Shown piece after piece: positions 21,227-33,300 of a DNA stretch of 64,000 nucleotides. Each line of letters opens with the position of its first letter. The first letter of the stretch is position 1. The notes below the pieces were generated by a model, which worked only from the letters and a program-made list of their open reading frames with translations, had not been told where the DNA came from and ran no database searches. Source of the stretch: Rhodamnia argentea (lineage: Eukaryota; Streptophyta; Magnoliopsida; Myrtales; Myrtaceae). The position numbers and the translations under genes are program-made. The stretch is from the NCBI RefSeq assembly GCF_020921035.1, contig NC_063158.1, forward strand, positions 2,462,001 through 2,526,000, read 5' to 3'.

Positions 21227-24200
21227 ATGAACTTCCATTTGGAAGAGCACAAAGTTGAAAATGGAGGATTTGTTGGTTTGAACGGAACTTGTGGGCGTGA
21301 TGAATCTATGGATGGTTTTGAAGGCATAGCTGAGGGTAAGAGCCAACAGGCTGACATTTTATCCTTGGATAGTTAGCTAGAAGTGGTTGGATCTTTAGTT
21401 TTCGTGTTGGAGAGCCGAATTGGTTATGTTTGTTTCTTTAAGCTCTTTTGTTTCTAATGGTTCTAATTCAAAATCTGTTGGTATTCAGAGCCTTTAGCCA
21501 GTGCGAATTATCATCCTGGAAACAAGATTCAGGAAACTTTACAATTGAAAGAATTCTTTGCAGATCAATTTAGTACAAAGAGCATGGACTTGATTAAGTT
21601 AACCACACTAGAAGTATGTTATCTGATACTCCTATGTTTTCCTTCTTCATGGATTTTGATGTATTATGATGTCATTTCTGTGTGCCATATCTGAAATTTG
21701 CTTCTCCTATTTTTCTGGCCCTTTCTATGATATTTTTGCAGAACGCTCCCACTCAGTCGCTCTTCAGCATAGCAAACAGGATCTTGGAAGAAAGCTTTGA
21801 AAGGAAAAATGGAGAATTGTTTCATGTGAGGGATATGCTCCATTCATTTTTACTAAAACTATATTTATGCTCATATATTGAGCTCTATATTGTCCAGCTT
21901 TGTGCAGTATCTCATTCTTATGTCTCTAACTGGTGATGCTGAACTTTGTGCTCAGCGTATGGCTCGGTTGTTGAGGAAAGTACTGCAAATAATCGAGCGA
22001 CGAATGTCAGTCCAAGCTGAGAGTCTTAGAGATGTAATCACATTTGAAATTTACTTTTACTTTCATGCTCTACAGCTTATTGGGTGCTTCAAATTCTTAA
22101 CTAGCTTTGCTTGTAGCAAAACAATGTGCACAAGTCTCGGGAACAGAAGTTTCAGTCAAGAATCAAAGTACTTGAGACGCTTGTAAAGGGAACTAGTGAA
22201 GAGATTCAGGTATTCCATATAACATCTTGTCTAACGTAAATTGAACGACTTTAATCACCTTTTCACACAGTTCCTTTCTATACTTTTGTTATCAAGGTCG
22301 CTGTGAAGAACTCAGAGAGTATAAAGGTATGGTTGTTAGCCTCCAATTCTGTTTGTTGTATCTCTCTTTGATGAAGCATGTCTTTCACGTGTAATTGTGC
22401 TGCTGGAACTATGACTAACAAAGTCCGCTATACGACAATTTACCATGGTAATATGTGCATAAACATAACTTGTCTAAGAGGACCTCAGTTGATCAATTTA
22501 CGGGTAATCATGGACGGATCTAGAAAATTTTCATTGTGAGGGCAAAATTTGGTCAGTGATGATTTTAGTAATTTGTATAGCATTTTTAAGCTTAACTAAT
22601 AAGGTAACATTTCGGATTATGTAGGTTTTTCCCCTACGATAACTTCATTTTTCATGATTCTAGAATTGTTATAAGCTTTAGCAGTTTGTGGGGGCAAATT
22701 CAAATGAAACATCCATTATTCACTTCTGAATATTTTTGGAGATAATTAGACGGGGAAAAAGTTATTTTTTGGCAAAATTAATTTTAGCATAACTTAAAGA
22801 TTGTAAACTGTTATGAAGTTTTTGAAAAGTTGAGTGGAAGCAGGAGCCACCACTCCTTTTATACTTAGGCCTATCCCTGGCCGTAAATATCAGTTTTAAT
22901 GAAATAAACGCATGTTTATGCTCCAATCGTCTTCTTTTTATCTTGTATGTCGGAATAATCTCGTGCTTTTATCCTTTGACAACCTACCTAGCGAAGAGGG
23001 TCCTTAAAGTGATTTAGGTCATGGTTGTTGTAACTTTAACCATGGTGTAGTGATGCGAAAGACTTACCAGGAAATTGTGCAGCTTCAATAAGTTGATATA
23101 TTTTTAGCATATGTCAATGCTTTTGCTACATAATCCTTTCTTTTGCATTATTTTTGAATAATGCTGTAATTTTTGCTTTAATTGTTGCAGATTGAGAAGA
23201 CCGAAGTGGAAGAGAGAAGAAGATTGGAGGAGATGGATACTATAAAGTTGAAGAAAGAGAAGGATGACATCCGTGTTGAAGTTTCGACTCTTAAGCGGGA
23301 TATTGAGATGGCCAGAAAGACCTATGAAAAGCAACGCTTGCAATTAGAAGCAGAGGCTGGCAAAACTAAACTTGAATTGGAAAAGAAGGTGGAGGAGCTT
23401 GAGTGCCTGCTAGAGGATTCAAGGAAGAAGGTTGCAGAACTCGAGGAATTTTCTGCAGATAAGTACCAGAGATGGAAGAGAAAAGAACACAAGTACCGAA
23501 GTTTTATTGAATTTCAGGTGGATGCTTTGCAGGTCTGTTTGCCATTCTTCTAGTGATATTCCGTTACCTTGATTATGCACTCTTTCACAATGATCCCGTT
23601 GGATTGCTAGGACTTGAGAGCAGCATCCAAATTTATGAAAAATGAAGTTTTGAAGACCAGAAGACGACACTCAGAAGAACTAAACGGCTTGGGTATGGCT
23701 GTGCTCATTCTTTCTATGTGTGACTGAATTTTTCTCATGTCACTTTCTCATCATCTCTTGATTCTGATTGACCAGGAGTGAAATTGAAAGGGTTAGCAGA
23801 TGCTGCTCGAAATTATCACATGGTTCTTACGGAGAATAGGAAATTGTACAATGAGATTCAAGAATTGAAAGGTACCCGCTCTTATTTTGCTTTATTCATC
23901 GCTTCCTTTTCCTTTATTTGATAATTGTCATGTCTCATGAATAGGAAATATCAGAGTATACTGTAGAATCAGACCATTCCTCCCAGGTCAGAGTATGAAA
24001 CACACCACAATTGAATATATTGGTGAAAATGGGGAACTGGTAGTTGCAAATCCTATGAAGCATGGAAAAGACAGCCACAGACTATTCAAGTTCAACAAGG
24101 TTTTTGGTCCTACTGCAACTCAAGGTTCCGTTTATCTTTCCATAAAGCATCTTTATTGAATTGCTTGCTGTTTGCATGCGCCAATGCTATTTCGGTAAAC

Positions 24201-27200
24201 TTTGACGTGGAAAGCAGCACTAACTACACCTTATTTTTTTCAGAGGAGGTTTTCATGGACACTCAACCATTAATTCGCTCTGTTTTGGATGGATTTAATG
24301 TGTGTATATTTGCATATGGTCAAACTGGTTCAGGGAAAACATATACCATGGTAAGTCACAATCATTATATGCCTTTACAAATTGACTGCTTCTTTTTTTT
24401 TTAAAAAAAGACATTGTTGTGCTAATGACAGAGTGGGCCTAGTGCATCATCAAGGGAGGATTGGGGTGTCAATTTTCGAGCTCTGAATGATCTTTTTCAA
24501 ATTGCCCAAAGCAGAGGAACCACTGTTTTATATGAAGTTGCTGTGCAAATGGTTGAAATATATAACGAGCAAGTTCGTGATCTACTTTCGAGTGATGGAC
24601 CTCAGAAAAGATATCCTTTCCATATGGTTTCTTTGTTGTTCTTCCATGATGTTTTCATATGGTGTTCTCTAAATTTCATTTAGCTATCGATGATTTCACA
24701 TTCGCGCTCCCATATTTCTGTTGTCAGTTTATGAGTCATATATCTTGGACAGTATATATATTTTATGAAATAAAGACATGTTTTTTCCTTGACTTGCACA
24801 CACTTGGGATTTGGAATACTGCCCAACCAAATGGGTTAGCTGTGCCTGATGCAAGCATGCACGCTGTCAAATCGACCTCAGATGTACTGGAATTGATGAG
24901 TATTGGCTTAACTAACCGAGCTGTAGGTGCCACCGCTTTGAATGAAAGAAGCAGTAGATCTCATAGGTTGTCCCTCTTTGCTTTTAGTGCCTCTGTATTT
25001 GCTAAAATAGCATTGAAATCTAATCACGAGGGTCCCTCTGCCTTACTTGATCACATGCAGTGTTTTAACTGTTCATGTCCGAGGAACCGACTTGGAAACT
25101 GATGCTGTTCTACGTGGTAGTCTCCATCTGGTGGATCTTGCTGGAAGTGAAAGAGTGGATCGTTCAGAAGCGACAGGAGATAGGCTTAAAGAGGCTCAAC
25201 ATATCAATAAATCGCTTTCAGCACTTGGAGATGTTATCTTTGCTCTCGCACAAAAGAGCCCCCATGTACCATATAGGAATAGCAAATTGACACAAGTTCT
25301 GCAGAGTTCTTTAGGTACACGTAATATATAATCTTCTGAGTGTTTCACATTTTAGTTTTATCACCCCCTCCATACAGAATTACCCATGTGGATATGAGGA
25401 TTGCAGGAAGATGGATGTATGCCATTATATAACGAAGAAAAATCTTGAAGGATGCTAGCATATTAAGTTTAATTTGTAGTTCTTGCTAAATGCTTCTCCA
25501 ATCTTTCCTTCACTCAGGTGGTCAAGCGAAGACTCTCATGTTTGTCCAACTCAATCCTGATGTTGATTCGTATTCTGAGACTGTAAGTACTCTCAAATTT
25601 GCTGAGAGGGTATCTGGTGTTGAGCTGGGGGCTGCTAGGAGCAACAAAGAGGGGAGAGAAGTCAGGGAACTAATGGAACAGGTATTATCTATAGTTGTTA
25701 CCAAGTTGATTTTATAGTTTGTTCTCTGACCTACGATCTTATCTTTTTACTGTCTATATCTATTGCCCAAGGGTATATCTGCAGTGGCATAGTACCTCAG
25801 GAAACACATTTTCATGTTCTCCCAAAAAGAAACACACGAGGAGAACGTATTCACAACTACGAAAAACCTGAATTTTAAGTCATGAAACTGTAAGAACGGA
25901 TGTAATCTTGATGGCATAGCTGCTGTTATTAGCTATTCTCAATAAGTTGAAAAGCAGTACAATGATCCTTGAATGAGCTGTCGTTGTCTATATTGCTAGT
26001 TTTATGTGCACTCAGTTTACATTTGGTGCTATTGGATTTTGTACATCTGAGATGTAATGAATGCCTGGTTATGTAGGAAATTTTTGTTCCATAAAAGCTA
26101 GGAGACCTTGTGCAAAATGCAAATAATAAAATGTTGAAAATTTGCGATGATGAAGTATGACCGAAAGACAAGTGAGAGTACCTGTTTTGGTTAGATGTCT
26201 CACTTCATGCAGGCTAGAATGGAGTTTACATCTTTGCAGATGAGATATCATTGGTTGCTGGTTTACCTTGATAATTTAGTAGTTCAAGCCTCTAAGTAGC
26301 CCTTTTCTGTTTCAACCAGGAGAAACAAACCGATACTGGATTTTTCTTTCTTGTAAACCTTGCTCTTAGTTTGATTATAGCATTAGCAGGATCATCTGAG
26401 ACTCCATTAAGCTTTCATGCTATTGCCTCTATTATTTAAAATCCTTATACACTGATGAAGTGAGGGTGAGATTTTTATGGCAGCAGGCTAATGCATGAGG
26501 CTTTATGTTTTGCAGCAATTTTTTCGAGAATATCCTGCGAGTAAGTTTTCTATTTTCTGATTTGATCTTTAATCTTGCAGGTCGGTTTTCTTAAGGAAGT
26601 AATTAGCAAGAAGGACGGGGAGATTCAACGATTGCAGTCCCTCAAAGCTAATGTCAGTGCTGAGAAGCGTAGTTTGACCTCACTGAGGTCTGGTTCCTCC
26701 TCCTCTCCCAGACGACATTCAATAGGTACTCCTCAACATCTCCGGAAAACGTCAAGCGGCAAACTCTCAGGCCTAAGTGATAAAGCAGCTTCTGATGGGG
26801 ACAATTGTTCAGAGTATAGTGATAGGCATTCTGAAGCTGGTTCACAGCAGTCAGTGGATGATTTTAAACATCACAAGGAATTCTACCAGCCATCTAAACT
26901 TGCTGATGGGCCAGTAAATCAGAGTGCTACCGATGATGTGCAGCTCTTGGGATTGGAAGATGCGGATTTAGAGGAGAGGTTGAGTGATATTTCTGATGGC
27001 GACCTTTCAATGGGCACAGAAACTGATGGTTCCATTGGCAGTGTTGTTGAGTATACTCTCTTTCCTGAACCTTCAAAACAGCCCGAGAAATCTGAAAATA
27101 TTGAGAAGTAAGTGATTTTCAGTTAAGGTTTTTGCAATCTCTTATTTTAGTGGAAGATGGTTTACCCAATGTATGCCTTCCATTTATGGTTATCACATGA

Positions 27201-27841
27201 TCGCGATCACTAAATCAGCAACAGTTATTTACACCTTTAGTTTATGCTGGAATTAGCTGTTTCTTTACAGAGAGAATAAAGGCCCTTGCGGGAAAGTAAT
27301 AGAAAATCCGATGCTGCTTACTGGTGCCAAGTGTTAATACTGACAATTTCTCGTGAAATGTGTTACTAGGAGTTAATGTTCATGCTTGACATTAAGTTCA
27401 GCAGGATCATGCTGCATTGGCATGTTTTCGGAGCATGTGCTACTCTAAAAGCAAGTTTATGAGCTGTTTCAAACTCCCCATGCATGATATTGTTCTGTAT
27501 AATGATCTCTTATGCCTTCACTCGATGTGTTGGATTCGTTGAGTGCAGGTCAACTGTTCCCTCTAAACTGCCAAAGCCCCCACAAAAGTTGGTGCAGTCA
27601 AAACCATCTCGTTTGACCCGAAGTGCTACCAAACTCTCATCAAGTATGTTGCTTTGGTGATTATGTTTAGTTTGCTTTTCCACTGCTTGAGGACAGATTT
27701 ATCAAGCGTGACATTATCGTTGCTGCTGTCACGTTGCTTATTGATATAAACTATATGTTCCTGATTGTGGCAGCTTCCAGGAAAAGCATCTCCACCACGG
27801 GTGGCTCCTCCTCAGCAAAGCCCCTGAAAAAATGGCAGTGA
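21227..27841 (+). CDS. Kinesin-14 (KIN-14 subfamily) motor protein
   Basis: Minus-end-directed microtubule motor of the plant kinesin-14 class. Eighteen coding exons join in phase: 21227-21335, 21489-21613, 21742-21825, 21956-22033, 22117-22209, 22297-22326, 23191-23532, 23611-23692, 23776-23871, 23945-24124, 24244-24350, 24432-24610, 24802-24966, 25061-25314, 25518-25681, 26581-27107, 27549-27643 and 27774-27841, giving 925 residues. Residues about 155-330 are charged heptad-like coiled coil. The neck [14 protein letters not shown] leads into the motor (about 347-690), with P-loop GQTGSGKT (432-439), switch I NERSSRSH (549-556) and switch II DLAGSE (582-587). Neck and coiled coil lie N-terminal to the motor, as kinesin-14 requires. 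The tail is Ser-rich and basic at the end. The start ATG has an in-frame stop 39 bases upstream. The coiled coil resembles CH-domain KIN-14s, but no CH domain is visible. Intron 12 is AT-AC type. Confidence 0.92.
24611..24801 (+). other. U12-type AT-AC intron in the kinesin motor domain
   Basis: The exon ends ...CAGAAAAG and the intron begins ATATCCTTT, an exact minor-spliceosome 5' site. The intron ends TTCCTTGACTTGCACAC, where TTCCTTGAC is an exact U12 branch-site match whose branch A is about 10 nt from the AC terminus. Splicing AG to ACTTGGG restores the codon for Arg followed by LGIW, the expected motor sequence, and keeps phase. No GT-AG alternative restores the conserved protein. Confidence 0.9.
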
Positions 27842-28241
27842 ATGTGATGGGTGTGGAATGGCAAAAGAAACTTGCAATGTTCTAACAGCCCTTTCCAGTT
27901 CTCCTGAGTGCCATAGGATGTTTTAGGCCTTTAACCGTAAGACTTAGTTGTGTTTATAGCACACTAATCTCCGCTTTGTTAGATCTGTAGTTCAACAATG
28001 CACTTAGTTTGTAAAATAATCTCTCAATTATGATAGTTCTATTGATTGCCGAGGTCCTCTACATCCTTGTTCCAGCAAATTTGGCTCTGGCATCTGAAAT
28101 GTGATCCCCTAAGTGCTTCGGTTCCAGGATCGCCTAATGCACATTATTAATCGGCTCCGTTCAATGCAAATTCTTGTGGGAATAGCAAAACGGTGGCAAT
28201 TTGACCTATGTGGAACTTGGTTATTTCTTTGTCTGTTTCAA

Positions 28242-28297
28242 GTACCCACTCTTGAAGACCAAAAAAAAAAAAAAAAAAAATGTACCCACTCTTGAAG
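28242..28297 (+). repeat. Poly(A) tract between 16-bp direct repeats
   Basis: GTACCCACTCTTGAAG occurs at 28,242-28,257 and again at 28,282-28,297, separated only by ACC, twenty A residues and a T. This looks like a target-site duplication around a retroposed tail with almost no body. It lies 0.4 kb beyond the kinesin stop codon. The rest of 27,842-28,781 holds the kinesin 3' region and a family C fragment (about 28,610-28,690). Confidence 0.6.
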
Positions 28298-28781
28298 CCA
28301 AAAATAGCGCAATTGCAAGCCAAGTTCATTATGGGTTTTTTCATTTATACTGAGGTCCTAAGCACGTCTTATTTCTACTTTGACTATCCTTCCAAAGCGG
28401 AAGAAATATATTCTGAACTTCTGAAAATACGAAAATTTTTATATAAAATCTGGTGTTGATATGTCTAAGTTTTGAAATAAAAGTCAAATTGTCACGGCCA
28501 TAAGATGTTCAAAAAGTAAAATCTCAACAATAGATGTCAACCAAACTCATTTAGAAGTTACTAAGACACGAATGCATTGGTAATTATTTGACCGTGTATA
28601 TAAGTTATTAACTATATTAGTCACGTTAAAAGTTCAGTCATATTACATGTTGAGTCAAAGTTTTGGGACAATTCATGTCATTTTTCCATAAATTTACGCA
28701 TCGGTGCTGATAGAGCATCAATGACTCGGAGTTTTCCTCTATGTAATTAATTATTTGAGTTTGTGGAGATGGCCAAAATAG

Positions 28782-28855
28782 GTCTGGGTGGTGTAGTCGG
28801 TTATCACGCTAGTCTCACACACTAGAGGTCCCCGGTTCGAACCCGGGCTCAGACA
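28782..28855 (+). tRNA. tRNA-Val (CAC)
   Basis: The 74-nt gene folds as a cloverleaf. The acceptor GTCTGGG pairs with CTCAGAC, the D arm is GTGTAGTCGGTTATCAC, the anticodon stem CTAGT/ACTAG holds loop CTCACAC (anticodon CAC), and the T arm is CCCGGTTCGAACCCGGG. The discriminator is A and CCA is not encoded, as expected for a nuclear gene. Four T residues follow directly, a Pol III terminator. Boxes A and B are intact. Confidence 0.95.
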
Positions 28856-28999
28856 TTTTCTTTTTAAGACCTACTCTTTTCCTTTTTCTTCCCCTTTTTC
28901 GGCAACTGCCCTGACAAGTTTATGGCTGTTCGGAAAAAAAAAAAAAAGATAAAGGAGGAAACACGTGCGCACTATCTTGGGTAAAAAAAAAAAAAATTA

Positions 29000-29265
29000 G
29001 AACATTTGGAATTTTGCTTAGGGATGATGGATTCTCGATTCGTAGGGATCGGGAATCGGACCGGTTGATCCGATTCTCAAGCTGTCCAATCATTAAATTG
29101 GTCGCAATATAGCAAATATTTGTTGAAATTAAAAATAGAACATTGGGGATTTGTTTAGGGATGATCGGTGCTCGATTCGTAGGGATCGGGAATCGGATCG
29201 GACTCGTCGGTTTGATTTCTGGGCCGTCCAATCATTGGATTGATCGCAAGAGAGCAAATATTCGT
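29000..29265. repeat. Diverged two-copy tandem repeat, unit about 135 bp
   Basis: Both copies contain TAGAACATT, TTTAGGGATGAT, TCGATTCGTAGGGATCGGGA and GTCCAATCATT in order (copies starting about 29,000 and 29,135). The AATCGGACCGG-type words resemble the interior of the hAT-like elements at 16.7-18.6 kb, so this may be remnant transposon sequence. No coding frame. Confidence 0.6.
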
Positions 29266-29738
29266 TGTAACGTAGTACGTTGATTATTCATGAAGCGATT
29301 AATCACAATATGGAAAATTGGACTAGCCATAATTGGTTTCATAAGAATGAAACTGGGGATCGGACCGAAGCCCTAGAAAAACGGATCTAGTCGGACGATC
29401 TTCGGTTCTATCGATTCATTATGCTCGGCTTTAATTTTGCTTAACGAGAAGTTACGACTATCACGAACACGAATGGCGAGATGGAGCAAACTCTCATCCC
29501 CAGTTCATCGCAGAAATGATGGGCTTTTGCTTTCCGTAGAAACCCAACGGGCCACAATAAAAGCCCATAGTTCAACCCATTCAGGGACTCGTCCAAATTC
29601 AGGGCATGAACAAACTCATTTCACCTCTCTGTCTCTCTCGGTGCCCCGAGGAAGCTACTGCGTCCGTCACGGAAAACCGGGACTCGTCCTCCAAGCCTCG
29701 CGGTTGCAGCCGTGAACTGCGATTCCTTCTCTGTTCCT

Positions 29739-30364
29739 GTAAGCTCTTCTTGTTCCGTGCTCGGGCTTCTGCACATGGCGACTGGCGGTGGCCACCGTCT
29801 TAACTCTAGTTTCTCTTGCCGCGCCTTTCGTTTTCCGTATCACCGTCCTGCCTTCGAATTGCATGAAGCTGCTGTTTTTTTTATTTATTTATATATATTA
29901 TTGGGATTATTTTCTTGAAGCGTCAGATTTTGATGCTGTGGTGTCGCTAGTTTTATCTAAACAACTGGTTTGGATTATGTCCGGCAATATGATCGGTCGC
30001 CATGTTAGATAGGGTGTTATGAAATGGCTACGTCCGCAATTCCTTTTTTTTTCCTCAAATTGGATGGGTAGAGCAACTTTCCCAACTCTTTAAGCTTATT
30101 TGTTAGGTCATTGTTCGCTAGAGCTTGAAATTTGAGTCAGACTATGGGGATTCTTTTGAAGGGTTCATCTACTCAGAGGTGAGGCACGTCAATGAATCTG
30201 TCATATCGGTGCAGCGGCCTTTTTGTTCTTTTCTTTCTTTCGGCCCCTTCGTCTTTGCGCTGCGACATTGTTGTTTTACTTTTCTATAAGTCGGATGGCT
30301 GATCAGTATTTGTGGTAGACGTGGATCAGTCATTGTATTCTATGTGCTGCTTTGTGTGTTACAG
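29739..30364 (+). other. Probable 5'-UTR intron of the SWIM gene
   Basis: A donor (CTGTTCCT|GTAAGC) at 29,739 and an acceptor (TGTGTTACAG) ending at 30,364 would place the splice junction directly before the start ATG. The leader exon would lie within about 29,480-29,738. This is inferred from splice sites only. Confidence 0.45.
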
Positions 30365-33300
30365 ATGGCTCGATGGGATGAGATCTTATCACTTCCAGTG
30401 CAGAATCCTCCGTCATTGGAGTTTTCAGCTGCGGATTTAGTGTGGTCCAAGGTGGAAGGTTGGCGTGACAACATTGATAGAGTGGCTTTGATTCCGTATG
30501 CTAGAGTTGATGATTTTGTGAGGGGCGAGTCTTCAAACAAAGATTGTCCAACGAGGTTTCATGTCGAAGCACGGAGGAAAAGACCTCTTGAGATGGCTTA
30601 TAAACCTAAGGTTGATGGAATTCTTGAATACATACTGTAAGTGGTTACCTTTCTCCAATTTTCAGTAAGAGTGTCTCATGGAAGTAACATAATCGCCGAT
30701 GTTGCTTCTTGCCATAGATGGGGCAATGCTGCAGGATTGCTGATTGATTTTGTTGTAGGTATTGGTGTTCCTTTGGTCCTGATGACCACAGAAAGGGTGG
30801 GATCGTCCGGCCTAGTAGGACTAATTATGTCCCCAAGAAAAATAATGCTGGTCGACCTAATACGAAGAGGGGCTGCACCTGTCACTTTATTGTGAAACGC
30901 TTAATTGCTGAACCGTCGGTGGCACTTATCATCTATAATCAGGATAAACATGTAGATAAGAAAGGTGTTCCCTGCCACGGTCCCCAGGACAAGAAGGCAG
31001 CTGGTACTCGTGCCATGTTTGCCCCTTATATCTCAGAGGACCTTCGCCTTCGAGTCTTGTCTCTATTATATGTGGGTGTGTCAGTGGAGACGATAATGCA
31101 GAGACACAATGAATGTGTGGAGAGACAAGGGGGTCCTACTAACCGTGATGACCTTTTGACCCACAGATATGTTCGTAGACAGGAGAGAAGCATTAGACGC
31201 TCTACGTATGAGCTGGATGCAGATGATGAAATCAGCATTGACATGTGGGTGGAAAGTCACCAGAGCCACGTTTTCTTTTATGAGGAGTTCTCTGATTCTG
31301 AACCATTCACTTTGGGCATTCAGACGGAGTGGCAATTACAGCAAATGATTCGGTTTGGCAATCACAGCCTTGTGGCTTCTGATTCAAGATTTGGAACCAA
31401 CAAATTGAAGGTCTGATTCTACCTTGAGTAACATATCTATCTTTGTGATAGCAATCGTTAGATATGAACTTGCCTTCTAAGTTAGCTGACTTTTCTCTGT
31501 TATGATGTCCAATAGTATCCTATTCACAGTCTTCTCGTCTTCAATTCTGACAACAAGGCCATTCCTGTGGCATGGATAATAGCACCAGCATTTGGAAGCA
31601 CAGATACTCATAGATGGATGAGGGCTCTGTATAATAGAGTTTGTACTAAAGATCCTTCGTGGAAGTTGGCAGGGTTTATTGTTGATGATCCTCTAGCTGA
31701 TGTCCTCGCTATCAGGTAGAGTGCTTTCATTCATCCAACTGAATCAGAATTTGATCTAGTCATAGAAGTCTGGATCATCTTAGTTGTATAATTCTCTTTA
31801 GCCAATGTTTTGGGATCCACTAATTTCAGACTAAGCGCAGAGAGGACTCAAAACTTGGATGGTTGCTAAATGAAACTGATACAGGGGCTGTGAACTTTCT
31901 GATATTTCTCGTACACATTATTTTCTTCTAAGATTTTCATTGTTATCTTGCGATTTAGAACTTGGAAATTTATGATGGTGGGGAATGTTGAAGATGAGTC
32001 ATTTGAGACTGGCTTCTATGTGGATCATAAACCATAGTTACAGCCCTTTGTTCCTTGAGAATTGTATTTCATGTTGCAGGGCTTGAGTTCTTATTGCTAT
32101 TATTCATTGTAGTGATAACAAGGAGACATAAGGATTAATCCTTAGGTGGATTCCTTGATTATTTTGGTGCTTATCACTCTAATTAAGATATATGTCCATT
32201 TCCTTCCAAAATTGGATATAACATGGCTATTTGTTGGATTATCTACTGGGAATGACTCTCCATGAACCATATTTTAACGCACATGTTTGATCTATCAGTG
32301 CAGTTAAATGTACATTTGCTGCTGATATTGGTTTGAGTATGCTTATTGATTGGACTATCTGCTGGATCGATTGGCCTACCCTGAACCACGATTTCGGCAT
32401 ACCAATTTGATTTTACATTGCATAATATCGGGCTAGCTGCTGCAATTGAGTGGCATTTGCACCTTTAGATAAATCTGCCCTCGGAGACTTGGATTGATGA
32501 CTGCATATTTTGATATGTTGCAATAATTCTTGCCGCTATAGACTGATGTGTGGGTGCTGAATTCTTCAATCCTTCTAATGAAGCATAGTTGCTTGAATTG
32601 AATTTCTACATCCCTTGCTTTTCTTTTGCGTTCAGGGATGTCTTTCAATGCTCTGTGCTACTTTGCTTCTGGCGGTTACGTCATGCATGGCACAAGAACT
32701 TAGTAAAGAGATGTCAGGAGACTGCAATGCGTGTGGAGATGGCTGGACAACTTGGACAGGCAGTAGACAGTATCTGCAGAGGAAATGGAAATATGGATTT
32801 GTTCCAAAGTTTCATGGATGATTTTGTTGAGGCACGCCACTTCATGGATTATTTCAAGGCAGTCTGGTACCCCCGTATTGGTCTGTAACTATGGTTATTT
32901 TGTACCCGAGTAACTTTCTTTGTTGGCTTTCAGCTGCCAATTGATTTCACACAATTGAAAGAAGTTGAGTCAGGCTTTCTATCGAATTCAATAGGGACGA
33001 GATGATGGAAATTGTATTGGGTCCCTTGATGCGTTTTTTATTTGATTACACAGAGATTTTTTCTTTTCCTTTTTGAGCTGTTTTAAGTTGCTGATTCTCT
33101 CCTTTTTCTAAAGAGAAGATGATCGGATATTTTCGTCTATGTATGTAGGGTCATGGACAGCTGCGCTGAAAAATCTTCCACTGGCGAGTCAGGAGACTTG
33201 TGCCGCCATGGAGTTTTACCACAACCAATTAAAGCTCAGATTACTGAATGAGGACAACACCAGTGCTTATCAACGGGCTGATTGGTTGGTTGACAAGTTG

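Noticed and set aside
22512-22880. Possible transposon fragment within the sixth kinesin intron
   Set aside because: The ends vaguely mirror each other (GACGGATCTAGAA and GGAGCCACCACTCC), but the match is too weak and no target duplication is visible.
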